64,000 nt of DNA, taken from the NCBI GenBank assembly GCA_023014485.1, contig JAJOZX010003216.1:372001-436000 (forward strand), written 5' to 3'. The notes under the pieces are model-generated. The model saw nothing but the letters and a program-made list of their open reading frames with translations, was not told where the DNA came from and searched no databases. The translations under genes and the position numbers were made by a program. The DNA comes from Bathynomus jamesi (Eukaryota > Arthropoda > Malacostraca > Isopoda > Cirolanidae). Positions 1 to 10,325 of this stretch are shown here, in pieces (the stretch's first letter is position 1; each line of letters opens with the position of its first letter).

Positions 1-360
1 TTTACCGGCTCCGAAACCCTGAAAAATACGATATTTGAAAAAAATATTCATAATTATATTTGTGATTATTTTTGAACGGGGTAGATTGGAAAATGGTTTT
101 AAAGACTTACAAAATAAACACTAAAAATTTCAGCACAATCTGTTAATAACTTCTGGTGGCGTCTTAGCCGTTAAAATATCCAAAATATTGATTTAAAGCA
201 AGTTTTAACAAGATGTTATACAAATGTTAATTCTGGTATATTTCTGTGCAAACAACCCTGAGAACACTATTATAGGCTTGAATAAATTAATAGCAGTCAT
301 TGAACAATGAACATTATATAAAATGCACACTGCACACTGCTACATCCCCCGTTCCCTACC

Positions 361-399
361 CTATATAAGCTGGGAAAGGAAGCGACGTTGTCAGTTGTT
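361..399 (+). promoter_or_regulatory. TATA box plus initiator of the left-arm transposase
   Basis: CTATATAAGC begins at 361. About 30 bases downstream, TCAGTTG at 391 matches the arthropod initiator TCAGT, with the expected start at A393. The spacing is normal for RNA polymerase II. A CACGTG E-box lies at about 406. The first ATG of the reading frame is at 503. Confidence 0.6.
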
Positions 400-502
400 G
401 TGTGTCACGTGTGGCGAGAGGTTGTGTTATAAGTTGTTCATCAACCGTGGTATATCACCATTTACCCGCAGTTAGTTGGTAAATATCGTAAATAGATTTA
501 TA

Positions 503-919
503 ATGTCTGAAAAGAAACCTTCAAAAGTAACCAGAACGTTAGCAAAATGCCATAGCATCAGTCAACCAGCAGATTTTGTTAATAATATTCTACCTACTTA
601 TGGAGATGTGCTAAGAGCTTATCTCTGGCACCGGAACAACAGAAAAACGACAGGCCAAGATCCTCCATTCCAGATTATTGCCAATGACATCATTTCCAAA
701 CTTCAAGAGATATGGCTCACAGCTTCAATCCCAACTTTATCAAGGAAAAGAATACATGATATGCTCAAAAACTATCATAATAAGTACAAGACCTTACTTA
801 AAACAGGTAAACTAAAAAGGAATTCTGAAAGTTACAAAAGTAAATTGAAGTCATTTCAGGAACATTCGGAACAACTATTTGATATTGCTTCTTGTAAATG
901 TGGTAATTGGAATTCTTGA
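503..919 (+). pseudogene. N-terminal exon of hAT-like DDE transposase, left arm
   Basis: The reading frame starts at ATG 503 (MSEKKPSK) and runs about 134 codons through the family's N-terminal domain. That domain has a conserved LPTYGDVLRAYL block, then an IW...ASIPTLSR...I helix pair and a terminal LFDIA motif. The same pattern appears at 8248-8562, 12349-12831, 41479-41871 and 62821-63150. The domain is all-helical in appearance and is probably the DNA-binding part, by analogy with trihelix/Myb-like domains (inference). The frame stops at 917, just after the cysteine pair CKC. A short piece of the next coding block (residues VPPNERTFLEDQR) follows in the loop at about 940-980, suggesting an intron or a deletion. 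The catalytic part is missing. Confidence 0.7.
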
Positions 920-986
920 TTTTGCTGTAAAGAAAAAAAAGTGCCCCCAAATGAAAGAACATTTTTAGAAGATCAGCGTACATTGT

Positions 987-1388
987 ACCACATTTACAAG
1001 AAGCAATATCAAATAGTTGTTCCGAATGTTCCTGAAATGACTTCAATTTACTTTTGTAACTTTCAGAATTCCTTTTTAGTTTACCTGTTTTAAGTAAGGT
1101 CTTGTACTTATTATGATAGTTTTTGAGCATATCATGTATTCTTTTCCTTGATAAAGTTGGGATTGAAGCTGTGAGCCATATCTCTTGAAGTTTGGAAATG
1201 ATGTCATTGGCAATAATCTGGAATGGAGGATCTTGGCCTGTCGTTTTTCTGTTGTTCCGGTGCCAGAGATAAGCTCTTAGCACATCTCCATAAGTAGGTA
1301 GAACATTATTAACAAAATCTGCTGGTTGACCGATGCTATGGCATTTTGCTAACGTTCTGGTTACTTTTGAAGGTTTCTTTTCAGACAT
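987..1388 (-). pseudogene. N-terminal exon of hAT-like DDE transposase, right arm
   Basis: Reverse-complement copy of the 503-905 exon, starting at ATG 1388-1386. It differs at a few residues (Ser to Gly and Ile to Val in the N-terminal part). It reads open through the loop only because of the palindrome, so the apparent extra C-terminus beyond 987 is not meaningful. It has the same LPTYGDVLRAYL and LFDIA motifs. Confidence 0.65.
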
Positions 1389-1493
1389 TATAAATCTATT
1401 TACGATATTTACCAACTAACTGCGGGTAAATGGTGATATACCACGGTTGATGAACAACTTATAACACAACCTCTCGCCACACGTGACACACAA

Positions 1494-1529
1494 CAACTGA
1501 CAACGTCGCTTCCTTTCCCAGCTTATATA
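1494..1529 (-). promoter_or_regulatory. TATA box plus initiator of the right-arm transposase
   Basis: Mirror image of the left-arm promoter: a TATATAAG-type box at about 1522-1529 read on the minus strand and the initiator TCAGTTG at 1500-1494. Confidence 0.5.
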
Positions 1530-2033
1530 GGGTAGGGAACGGGGGATGTAGCAGTGTGCAGTGTGCATTTTATATAATGTTCATTGTTCAATGACTGCTA
1601 TTAATTTATTCAAGCCTATAATAATGTTCTCAGGGTTGTTTGCACAGAAATATACCGGAATTAACATTTGTATAACATCTTGTTAAAACTTGCTTTAAAT
1701 CAATATTTTGGATATTTTAACGGCTAAGATGCCACCGGAAGTTATTAACAGATTGTGCTGAAATTTTTATTGTTTATTTTGTAAGTCTTTAAAACCATTT
1801 TCCAAACTACCCCGTTCAAAAATACTCACAAATATAATTATGAATATTTTTTTTAAATATCGTATTTTTATGTGTTTTTAGACCTATTTTTCGATTTTTA
1901 AGGACTCGCTGCCACCGGAAGGTATTGACCTAGATCAAAAAAATTTTACACACTTTATTTTCAATCCAAATCGCAACTTTTCCGCACTACTCCCAATCAA
2001 ATATTGAAAAAAGTGTAAAAATGAGCTGCCCTA

Positions 2034-2092
2034 CTGACCAATCAACGATTTTATTCAGATCATTCTGGATTTGACCTCTATCTTCGTCATAT
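2034..2092 (-). mobile_element. CR1-type LINE fragment
   Basis: The bases after the fold-back element match the LINE at about 49930-49980. Translated on the minus strand they give the RT-thumb motif DEDRGQIQNDLNKIVDWS, close to the block in the CR1 copy at 31753-32052. The piece ends in a TA repeat. Confidence 0.6.
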
Positions 2093-2136
2093 ATATATAT
2101 ATAGTTACGATAGAAGTGTTCTTCGGGAACCTTATC

Positions 2137-3207
2137 CTCAATAGGAATATGAAAACAAGAGATACGACTCTCAACATTTATTGGCCAAACGTTTTGGTCC
2201 ACTCAGGGGCCATCTTCAGTGACTAAATAGAAGCATCTAAAAAAATAATCATAAAACTAAAGTAAATACAAATGTCAAAATGTACAATAATAAAATCTAA
2301 TGCAAAAAAAAAGTTAAAAAGTTGTTAAAAAAAAAAAAACTATCTGGATTATAAAACAAAAAAGTAAAAATAAAACAAACAAATTTCAAAAATTAAAGTT
2401 TAAAATTTTTTTAAAAAGACTGAACTGGATGGTGAAAGTTAAAATTGACAAGTGGAGAGAAAGGAAAGAAAAAACAACTTAAGTTAGTGCGTTAGTTGCG
2501 TTAAAAAGGTGTTGGTTGGTTAGGAAGTATGTAATTTTATCGAGGAAAGGCTATCGTTTAGTTCTGGATTTAATTTCTTGATAAAAAGGGATTCTAAAAT
2601 TTTAAGATCAAGTGAATCCTCCGCTATTCGGCATCATTCAGAGACCCATGACCACCCGTGCCCCCAGGACTCCTTTGCGATTTTGTCGTCTGCTTCTAAT
2701 TCACTTGATCTTTAAATTTTAGAATCCCTTTTTATCAAGAAATTAAATCCAGAACTAAACGATAGCCTTTCCTCGATAAAATTACATACTTTCTAACCAA
2801 CCAACACCTTTTTAACGCAACTAACACACTAACTTAAGTTGTTTTTTCTTTCCTTTCTCTCCACTTGTCATTTGTAACTTTTACCATCCAGTTCAGTCTT
2901 TTTTAAAAAATTTTTAAATTTTTAAAAATTTTAAACATTTTTAAACTTTAATTTTTGAAATTTTAGTTTGTTTTATTTTTACTTTTTTGTTTTATAATCC
3001 AGATAGTTTTTTTTTTTAACAACTTTTTAACTTTTTTTTTGTATTAGATTTTATTATTGTACAGTTTGACATTTGTATTTACTTTAGTTTTATGATTATT
3101 TTTTTAGATGCTTCTATTTAGTCACTGAAGATGGCCCCTGAGTGGACCGAAACGTTTGGCCAATAAATGTTGAGAGTTGTATCTCTTGTTTTCATATTCC
3201 TATTGAG
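2137..3207. mobile_element. Palindrome of two Penelope-like 3' ends
   Basis: Left arm 2137-2617 and right arm 2698-3207 are inverted copies around an 80-base spacer. The right arm read on + encodes the end of a Penelope-like GIY-YIG protein at about 2708-2790 (ILESLFIKKLNPELND), homologous to the C-terminus at 37317-37667. Both arms carry the hairpin motif CTGAAGAT...GAAACG (3125-3154; mirrored and mutated at 2188-2219). A TA repeat borders each side. Confidence 0.75.
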
Positions 3208-3232
3208 TATATATATATATATACATATATAT

Positions 3233-5979
3233 AAGTGGTGGACTGGATATCTGCATCATTTTTAGTATCCGCATGACTGCGGATGTTATGCGGATATTAC
3301 CTCTAATAAATTATGCAATTTACAATTAAATTAGCTTATAAAGTAGCTTATAAAGCCCAGTGTTGCACATTTCATGTAAAGTATTAATTACACTAGGCAA
3401 CAAATTTCAACTTTTTTTTTGTTACAGACACGTGAACTACTGATTCCTACTAAAGCGCTGATGCTGATTTCAGATCTGATATCAAAATTTCTCTATCACG
3501 TCCAGATTTTGTGTAACCAAAAACCCCTATTTTTCATTTTTTTTCTCACCCGCTTCTATTACGAAAGCCGTCTAAGCTACTTTTCCGTGCCACGTTTTAT
3601 GTTAAGCATACTTAAATAATTAGTGAACAGGGATGTCTTTCCTCCTTTATTCTGGCTTAAGACAGACAGCGGAATTCCGCTGGCGGAGTTACCACCCCTG
3701 CGCCCAACCATCCACCCAAAGCGCTTTAGTATTTTGTTGTTACTACTGAAAGGCAAATTCCTGTTCTTAAGTGAAACTTTGGTGTATCCTCTTCCTTTGT
3801 CGCTTGTAGGATGACGAGCTCTCCTTCTGCAGGAACCAACAATAATCTCCCATCATATTTGGGTTGAAATTACCTTGGTATCTGTTTTCCGTAACAGAGA
3901 TCTGTTGGTGGAAGCACTCACCATGCTCGTCACTTACAGCCCCAAGGTTGGCCGGGAAGAAGTCAAGATGAGAATGTAAAAAATGAATTTTCAAAGGCAT
4001 TCTGCATCCCATTATTTCATAAGATTTAAGCATGTTTTCTACGAGTTTACGGTGGTTTTCAGCTTTGTGGTTTCCAAGAAAATTTTTGACAACTTCAACG
4101 AAAGATGTCCATGCTCCTAGTTCATTCTCATTTAGGTTAGATGGAAACGATGAGTCGTGGATGACACTGCGGATCTGTGGTCCAGTGAAAACTCCAGCTT
4201 CTAGCTTAGCATCTGTCAATATTCCTTTGAATTTATCCTTTAAATATTGGAAACCACTACCTTGATGATCCATACCCTTCACGAAATTTTTCATAAGGCC
4301 AAGTTTAATGTGAAGTGGTGGAAGATGTACTTTCTGAGGGTCAATAAGTGCTGGGTGTTTCACATTGTATTTACCAACAACATGTTCAGTTCTAGATGGC
4401 CAATCATGTTTTTTGTAGTGGTTCTTGTCATCTCTGCTGTTCCATAGACACAAAAAGCACATATGCTTTGTGTAGCCCAACTGTAACCCAAGAAGTAATG
4501 ATACAACTTTAAGGTCGCCACAAATATTCCATGTGTGGTCCTTATATTTGATGAGTCTTAGCAGCAGTTTCATCGATTCATAAGTCTCATTAAGGCCAGT
4601 GGCATGTGCTACAGGTATTGAAGGTTTTTCATTGCCGTTGTGCAGTAATACAGCTTTAAGGCTAGCTTTACTAGAGTCAATGAACAGTCTCCATTCTTTT
4701 GGATCATAGCGACAGCCAATCCCTTGCATCAGACCACTGATATCGTGGCAGAAACAAACGTTTTTTCCTGTAAGTAAAATGATGAAAACTGCAAATGGCG
4801 ATGGCGGAAATGGGAAACTTTGGTGTTTGGTTGGAGAAGATTAAATTCTTGAAGTCTTGAACCAAGCAACTCTGCCTTTTCTTTGGTAATTCCAAATCGC
4901 GCACTAAGTCATTTAACTCCGCTTGACTTAACAAATGTGGGGAAATATTTGCATCTGGAACATATATGCCATCTTTCCCTGTTTCTATATCACTAGCAGA
5001 ATCTTCAGATGAACTGCTGTCTGTTATCGTTGCTGGTGGAACTGGTGGTGGATTTGTTTCATCATGTGGTACTGGTTTCATTGCTGATTCGCAGTTTGGG
5101 TACGTGATCTTTGATTTGTTTTTCTTTGTGAAACCAGCAATCTTTGTCAAACAAAAATAACAATCATTGAAGTGATTTTTCGGCTCACGCCAAACCATGG
5201 GGACTGAGAATGGCATAGCTTTTCTTTTACCATTCATCCAAGCTATTAACATTGCATTGCACTGTGCACAGCAAATATGTGGTGCCCAGTCCCTCTGTTG
5301 GTCTCCTAACTTACAGTCAAAATAACACTTGTAGGCAAGTTTAATCTTTGTTGTTATGTTTCTACGTTGTGGCTTAGGTGTATATTATTCGAATTTGTAT
5401 ATAGTTGGCAAAAAAAATTGCTTTAACCTTGAAAAGCAAGTTTCATATTACTGGCATTAAGCCGATTAAAACCAAAATCTGGACGTGGTAGAAAATTTTA
5501 CTAAAAGTGATTTGCATTTTACACAAAATCTAGACGTGATAGAAAAAATCTAATTATAGATTTGAAATCAGCATACTGAAATTAGCTAGGAGCACCTATT
5601 TGGTCTTCTGTAACAAAATCTTTGTTGCCTAGTGTTATTAATGAACAAACAAATATATAAACCTCAAAATATAAATGCCTGGTAACACAGAAAATTTAGA
5701 AAATTTAATGAAACTTGTTTCATTGAATTATCTGTGGCTGAAACTCTTGAGAAAGTTATTATTTTTACCATAATGAAAACATTAACATTAATTTTAAATC
5801 TTATGCATTGCCTGCCATAATAGTAATATCACAAAATTTGAAAAATTGTCATATATTCATAATTTTAATTCTATATTATATGATAAGATTAACTAAATAT
5901 CCTCACCCGCATCCGCGGATATCAAAATTAAAAATCTGCATCTGCAGATGTTGAAAAACTGACATCCGGTCCACCACTA
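3233..5979 (-). mobile_element. DNA transposon with TAGTGGTGGACC ends
   Basis: Short terminal inverted repeats, AAGTGGTGGACTGGAT at the left and TAGTGGTGGACCGGAT (read inward) at the right, bound the element. Both ends abut (TA)n. It holds one broken transposase-like gene on the minus strand (3767-5377). About 530 bases of untranslated sequence lie left of the gene and 600 right of it. The target duplication cannot be measured because it falls inside the TA repeat. Confidence 0.75.
3767..5377 (-). pseudogene. Transposase-like gene, KEWRLFIDSS family, frameshifted
   Basis: Minus-strand reading gives a cysteine-rich N-terminus (HICCAQC at about 5270; DCYFCLTKIAGF at about 5150) and an acidic Ser-rich linker. 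The C-terminal 320-residue block (3767-4729) contains KEWRLFIDSSKASLKAVLLH, CGDLKV, CFLCLWNSRDDKNHY, PLHIKLGLMKNFVK and FFPANLGAVSDEHGECFHQ. This arrangement (Asp, Asp, zinc-like CxxC, His, late Glu) fits an RNase H-fold DDE transposase; I know the protein as an abundant uncharacterised arthropod family, not by a superfamily name. At least two frameshifts lie between about 4740 and 4890, around SRLQEFNLLQ and the VCFCHDISGLMQG block; an acceptor-like TTTTACTTACAG lies near 4770. The last block alone is open and well conserved. Confidence 0.7.
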
Positions 5980-5990
5980 ATATATATATA

Positions 5991-6040
<50 letters not shown>
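5980..6040. repeat. (TA)n microsatellite between two transposons
   Basis: About 60 bases of almost pure TA separate the ends of two unrelated DNA transposons. Confidence 0.95.
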
Positions 6041-6043
<3 letters not shown>

Positions 6044-6169
6044 TGTGGACCAAAAAAATGAAGGTTTAAAAATCTTTGTTACCTTAATCAAATTACAAAA
6101 TTTGAAACCTCTACGTCAAGTTTTAGGGGTCCCGAGAAAATTGCACTTTTCCTTTTAATGCTGAAAAAA

Positions 6170-8562
6170 TTAGTTTTTCCTCATTTTCATAAGTTCTGCT
6201 TTATTTTTTGTTGGAAATTCTTTACGATTCTTGAAAACTGTTTTGAGCAGGTATTGTTTGTCCTCTTCTTTAGTGGTCACTGCTTGATTAAATTTTTCAA
6301 TCAATGCAACACCCCGCTCAGCTGTGTCATTTGTAACTCTAGCACAGCCTCTTTGGTACTCAGGATCTATTCCCCATGTTGATGCAGAATTTTCAGTGAA
6401 GAGAGAATTGAGATGTAGAGCATCAAAAAGAGATTTAGTCCTTGAAGTAACAAAATCAGAAATCCTTTTTTCTTTAAAAGAAGCTAGGGTTACCTTTGCT
6501 TCTAAACGTTTCAGTCCCTTATTTCTTGGAGGCATTTTGATATTATTTCGCATTTGCTCCTTTTCTTCAAGGGATATGCTTTTGTCAAAGAAGCTTAATC
6601 CAACAAGTGTTTCTGAGAGGTACCACAGATGTTGTTTAATGGCATTTTGGGCTTGCTTGATAACACTTGATATCAAAGAATTTTCATCCATTATTGCAAG
6701 ATCTTGCAAAAATTTAAGATCAACATTTGGGGCTTCCTCTGGTTGAGAAGCTTTTGCCCAAGATTTTGCGTATACCAATGCAACAAATAAACAAATTTCT
6801 GTTATTGCATCAAGTTCTTTTTTAGTCATCTTAAATTGATTTTGGAGAAGAAAAAGCTTAAATGCATAAATTCCTTTTGCCATCCATCTTGCATGATGGT
6901 ACGCTCCAGGTCTCTTCAAGGGAGTATTAGAAATGCTTTCTTCTCCAAAAAACAAGAGAACAAGTTGAAAAAAATCTTTATAATCATCTCTTGGCTGTTT
7001 AGAGTTGAGTGCCTCCTTCATGATTAAGACTGTTTGATTTTTTAAATCTTGAACTCTTTCAATTATTCTGCAGCTTTGGGAATCAACAGCAGTTGTGATT
7101 TGAGAATGATCCATAAAATCCCATTGAGTTTTGAATCTTTTGAAGATTGGAATATCAGGTTCAGAGGAATGGCCCATAGAAGTCCGGAAGACTTGAGATA
7201 GGACAATCTCATAAATATGGTGTCTGCAGGCTAAATATACAAGCTCTTTTCCAAGTTCTTGTTCAATTTTAGTGCAAGCTCCAGCATGGATTCCGGTATT
7301 GGATGTTGTTGTGTCAAATGACAGCCCAATAATTCTCTGGGTCATATCATGTTCTTGCTTCTGCTCTTTGAGGGCTCTTTCACACTCTAATTCTTCACGA
7401 TGAAGCCTTCTTTTCTCTCTCTTTGCAAGAATTTGGTCTACTGTACCCATGCTACTTTGTGTAGGATATTCTTGCTGGCTTAAGTAGAAAAGCTTGTCTT
7501 CTTCGTTTGTAGTAATGCTTAGTTAAGAATATTAATTTCTGTTTTATTAATTATTAAAATGTTTAATATAAATTATTTACGAAAAATTGTGAAATTGTTT
7601 AAAAAAAAAAGATGTAGTGAATACCCTTATTATTTACTTTCTCTTCATTATTTACTCTACTTTCTGCTCTACTATTTATTCTCTATCGGCTCTTTATTTC
7701 ATTTATCGCTTGCTTTCTCTACTCACTATTTCATTTATCTTTACACTCTCTTTACTCATTTTTGCCGTATCGTATAAAGTTTCCGGTAGCCACGCCGAGT
7801 TCTGACTCTGAAAGTCCGTTACAAAACAATGGGGGAAGGGGGGGTTATTTAATACTCTTTTTTAACACTTGTGAAGCTTTTATTGATTCCGAAAATAGTT
7901 TAGTTAATTAGGGGGATGCGAGTATGAAATTTCTATTATAATAATTTAGGTCGGAGAGGGACACACACTTAATTAACTTTACGTTACATTTCGTCAACTT
8001 ACGCGTAACGCGTTGCCTAGAGGACTGACTCCCTTATGGGTAGTCTGCTCTCTCAGCCTCTATTCAGGACTGCCAACTCTTCCCATTTTAAACAATTTCA
8101 CAATTTTTCGTAAATAATTTATATTAAACATTTTAATAATTAATTAAACAGAAATTAATATTCTTAACTAAGCATTACTACACATTTGACATAATCAAAA
8201 GGGCATTAGAGTGACCAATATCAAGAATTTCAGCCTTAATTTCATCTTTAAACAGCTTCTTCAATACGGCATTTTTCCTCAGGCCCTTTTCTGTTTTTCA
8301 TCAATTTATCATAACAGCTTATTAAAGAGTCAATCTTTCGGATGGCACTGTCTCTACGCATTGTGGGAATCCTGGCTTTCTCCAAGTAGGTCATCACTTC
8401 ATCTAAGCAAAGATTAATGGATCTTCTTCGTCCCAATTTTTCCTCTTTTTGATGGAAGAAATATGTTTGCAAAACTTGCAGTTTTGTAGGTAAGCGGCAA
8501 CAAAGTATATCTTTATTTAAATGGCCAATGAACCAAACTTTAGTTTTAGAACGAGTAGCCAT
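6170..8562 (-). pseudogene. hAT-like DDE transposase lacking its first Asp block
   Basis: The start at 8562 gives MATRSKTKVWFIGH and the LPT...ARIPTMRR N-terminal domain to about 8290. A one-base shift then continues as KAEILDIGHSNALL to the MITE at 8182, and coding resumes at 7507 as NEEDKLFYLSQQE. The open part 7450-6170 (426 codons) has FDTTTSNTGIHAGAC (second Asp), CRHHIYEIVL (CxxH), HHARWMAK (RW), HLWYLSETLVGLSFFD and NDTAERGVAL (late Glu). Compared with the copy at 10578-12831, about 190 residues are missing between the charged coil (EQKQEHD) and IGLSFDTT, including the HWDGKLL block that should hold the first catalytic Asp. The late part is unusually well kept. Inactive as it stands. 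Confidence 0.75.
7508..8182. mobile_element. 675-bp MITE with about 97-bp terminal inverted repeats
   Basis: TGTAGTAATGCTTAGTTAAG at 7508 is mirrored exactly at 8182, and the inverted match extends about 97 bases (to about 7606 and from about 8086). Removing it rejoins the two transposase segments in one frame. No clear target duplication is seen. The interior codes for nothing I recognise. Confidence 0.8.
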
Positions 8563-9026
8563 TTTTAGTTTAAAAAATTAAATTTCTGAAATAGTAAAAT
8601 AAACCAGTTAAATTAGGAGATAAAAAGGATAACTAAAAGGTTCAAGCCAATTAGGCAAAGCCTTTAATTTAGAGTTGACCAATTAAGGATAATATATTTT
8701 ATCCAAAATTTTTGTTTTCCTTATTAATAATTTTCTCTGAAATAATGATCTAAGATTGTTTTTGTACTCTATTAACACCAAAAATTTCTTAAATAAGAAG
8801 AAATTTTTTCATAAGTTGCAACTCAAGAGTTGAGTTGATCATTGATGTTCTAAGCGCGCCTATTCATTGGAAATTTTTTATAAGTCATTAAATCTCGGGA
8901 CCCCTAAATATTCTCATATTTGACCAAAATTTTGCTGACATGTCTATCTGGTCCAAAGGAACAAGGGCATTAATGTGGAACAAGGATTTCTTCAACTTTA
9001 TAATTTACCCCCCATTTTGGTCTACA

Positions 9027-9062
<36 letters not shown>

Positions 9063-9066
<4 letters not shown>

Positions 9067-10316
9067 GTCATCCCATAAGTAATGTCGTTTTTTAGATCGG
9101 AATTTGAAGGACAAAAAAAAAAAAAATTTTTAATCTAGTATATATTTTCCATCGGAATCAATGACCCTCTGCCAACGTCCTACAAGCTTTTCAATGCCAT
9201 GTTTATAAAATTCAGGCGGTTTTGAGGCAAAAAACGTACAAAGACTAGTGTGCAGGTCATCTAAAGAAGTATGCTGTTTCTCATCAAGATCGTTTTGCAG
9301 ACTCCTGAAGAGATGATAATCTGAAGGCGCAAGGTCTGGAGGATGTGGAAGTTTTTCCCACCCAAGCTCCTCAATTTTTTTAGAAGTGATCCGAGCGATA
9401 TGAGGACTTGCGTTGTCGTGGTGGAACACGATTCCTTTCCGATTAACCAAAGAAAGTCTCTCTTCTTTTAGTGCAGTGTTCAATCGATCCAGTTGTTGAC
9501 AGTAGACTTGAGCGGTGATTGTTTGGTTGTGTGGTAAGGTTTCAAAGTGTATTACACCACCTTTATCCCACCAAACACTAAGCAACACCTTCCGAGGGTG
9601 AAGATTTGGTTTTGGCTGTGGTGTCGCTGGTTCTCTGGCACAAACCCACTGTCGACGGCGCTTAACATTCTGGTACAGTATTCACTTTTCATCACCAGTC
9701 ACTAAACGGTACAAAAACGGATCTTGCAGTTCACGGGAATGAAGAGCTGTGCTAATGTTTACCCGCACCCTCAGATTGTCGACCGACAATTCATGTGGCA
9801 CCCATTTTCCTAACTTAGGCACTTTCCCGAGTTGTTGCAAATGTCAATGGATGGTGGACGGGGATGAATTGAGTTTCTGGGCCAATTCTTCAACAGTTGT
9901 TGAACAGTCTTCTTCAAGTGCGGCTAACAGCGGGTCATCATCAAACTCAGCAGGGCGTCCAGTGTGTGCTGCATCTGTCAAACAGCAGTCACCATTCCTA
10001 AACTTTTGAAACCATCTTTGACATTTCCTCACATGCAGAATATCGTTGCCATAAACGTCCTGAATGTTTCGCGTTGCTTCAGTAGCACTATTCCCTTTTT
10101 TGAACTCGTAAAGCATTATATGCCTGATATGTTCTGATACCGCCATGTTTATGAGGGGTTCACATAAAGCAAAACACACGTCTTCACTGGTCAAGGTCTG
10201 TAAAAACATGATAGATCTCCACTTAGATATAACCGGAAAATTTATGCTTAAACCGAGTAGGACTAGTTTAAACTTAATCTATCGTAAAAAACGACATTAC
10301 TTGTGGGATGACCTGA
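9063..10316 (-). mobile_element. mariner-type transposon
   Basis: Inverted ends TCAGGTCATCCCATAAGTAA and its complement at 10316, each flanked by TA (9061-9062 and 10317-10318), the standard Tc1/mariner target duplication. It lies directly between TA tracts that border hAT-like elements on either side. Confidence 0.9.
9130..10146 (-). pseudogene. mariner transposase with two nonsense codons
   Basis: The start MAVSEHIRHIMLYEF at 10146 gives the N-terminal helix-turn-helix (IRHIMLYEFKKGNSATEA, then CQRWFQKFRNGD). The catalytic block has TGDEK (first Asp), HHDNASPH (second Asp) and PDLAPSDYHLF (third Asp). The conserved Trp after TGDEK is a TGA (about 9684), and another TGA follows SSPSTIH (about 9842). 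The usual PHPPYSPDLAP is here PHPPDLAP: three codons are missing, shortening the spacing between the last two Asp from the canonical 34 to 31. Length otherwise matches a mariner (about 340 residues). Family assignment is firm. Confidence 0.88.
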
Positions 10317-10325
10317 TATATATAT

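Larger units (their letters stand above)
1..2033. mobile_element. Fold-back DNA transposon with palindromic arms
   Basis: The left arm (about 20-905) is repeated as its reverse complement (about 987-1868), leaving an 81-base loop at 906-986. Each arm holds a core promoter and the first coding exon of a transposase, so the element carries two divergently placed 5' ends facing inward. The right terminus (1870-2033) ends in a terminal repeat reading TAGGGCAGCTC from outside in. The same terminal sequence ends a 590-bp relative at 22225-22816. The right flank at 2034 is LINE sequence, also seen uninterrupted near 49930, which fixes the boundary. The left terminus lies outside the window. The arms show only scattered differences, so the inversion is fairly young or was homogenised. 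Confidence 0.85.
6041..9029 (-). mobile_element. hAT-like DNA transposon, internally deleted
   Basis: Terminal repeats start TAGTGTGGACCAAAA at 6041 and end as its near-complement at 9029. Both flanks are (TA)n. A subterminal block resembling TTTAGGGGTCCCGAG occurs near both ends (about 6123 and about 8895), as in the relative at 10326-13016. The element carries one transposase gene on the minus strand, itself split by a nested 675-bp MITE at 7508-8182. Confidence 0.8.

Noticed and set aside
798..1415. 205-codon minus-strand protein with a novel C-terminus
   Set aside because: The last 70 codons are read through the loop and into the opposite arm of a palindrome, so they are antisense of the left-arm exon.
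3419..3814. Two short plus-strand open frames
   Set aside because: Within the untranslated part and the antisense end of the 3233-5979 transposon; no family resemblance.
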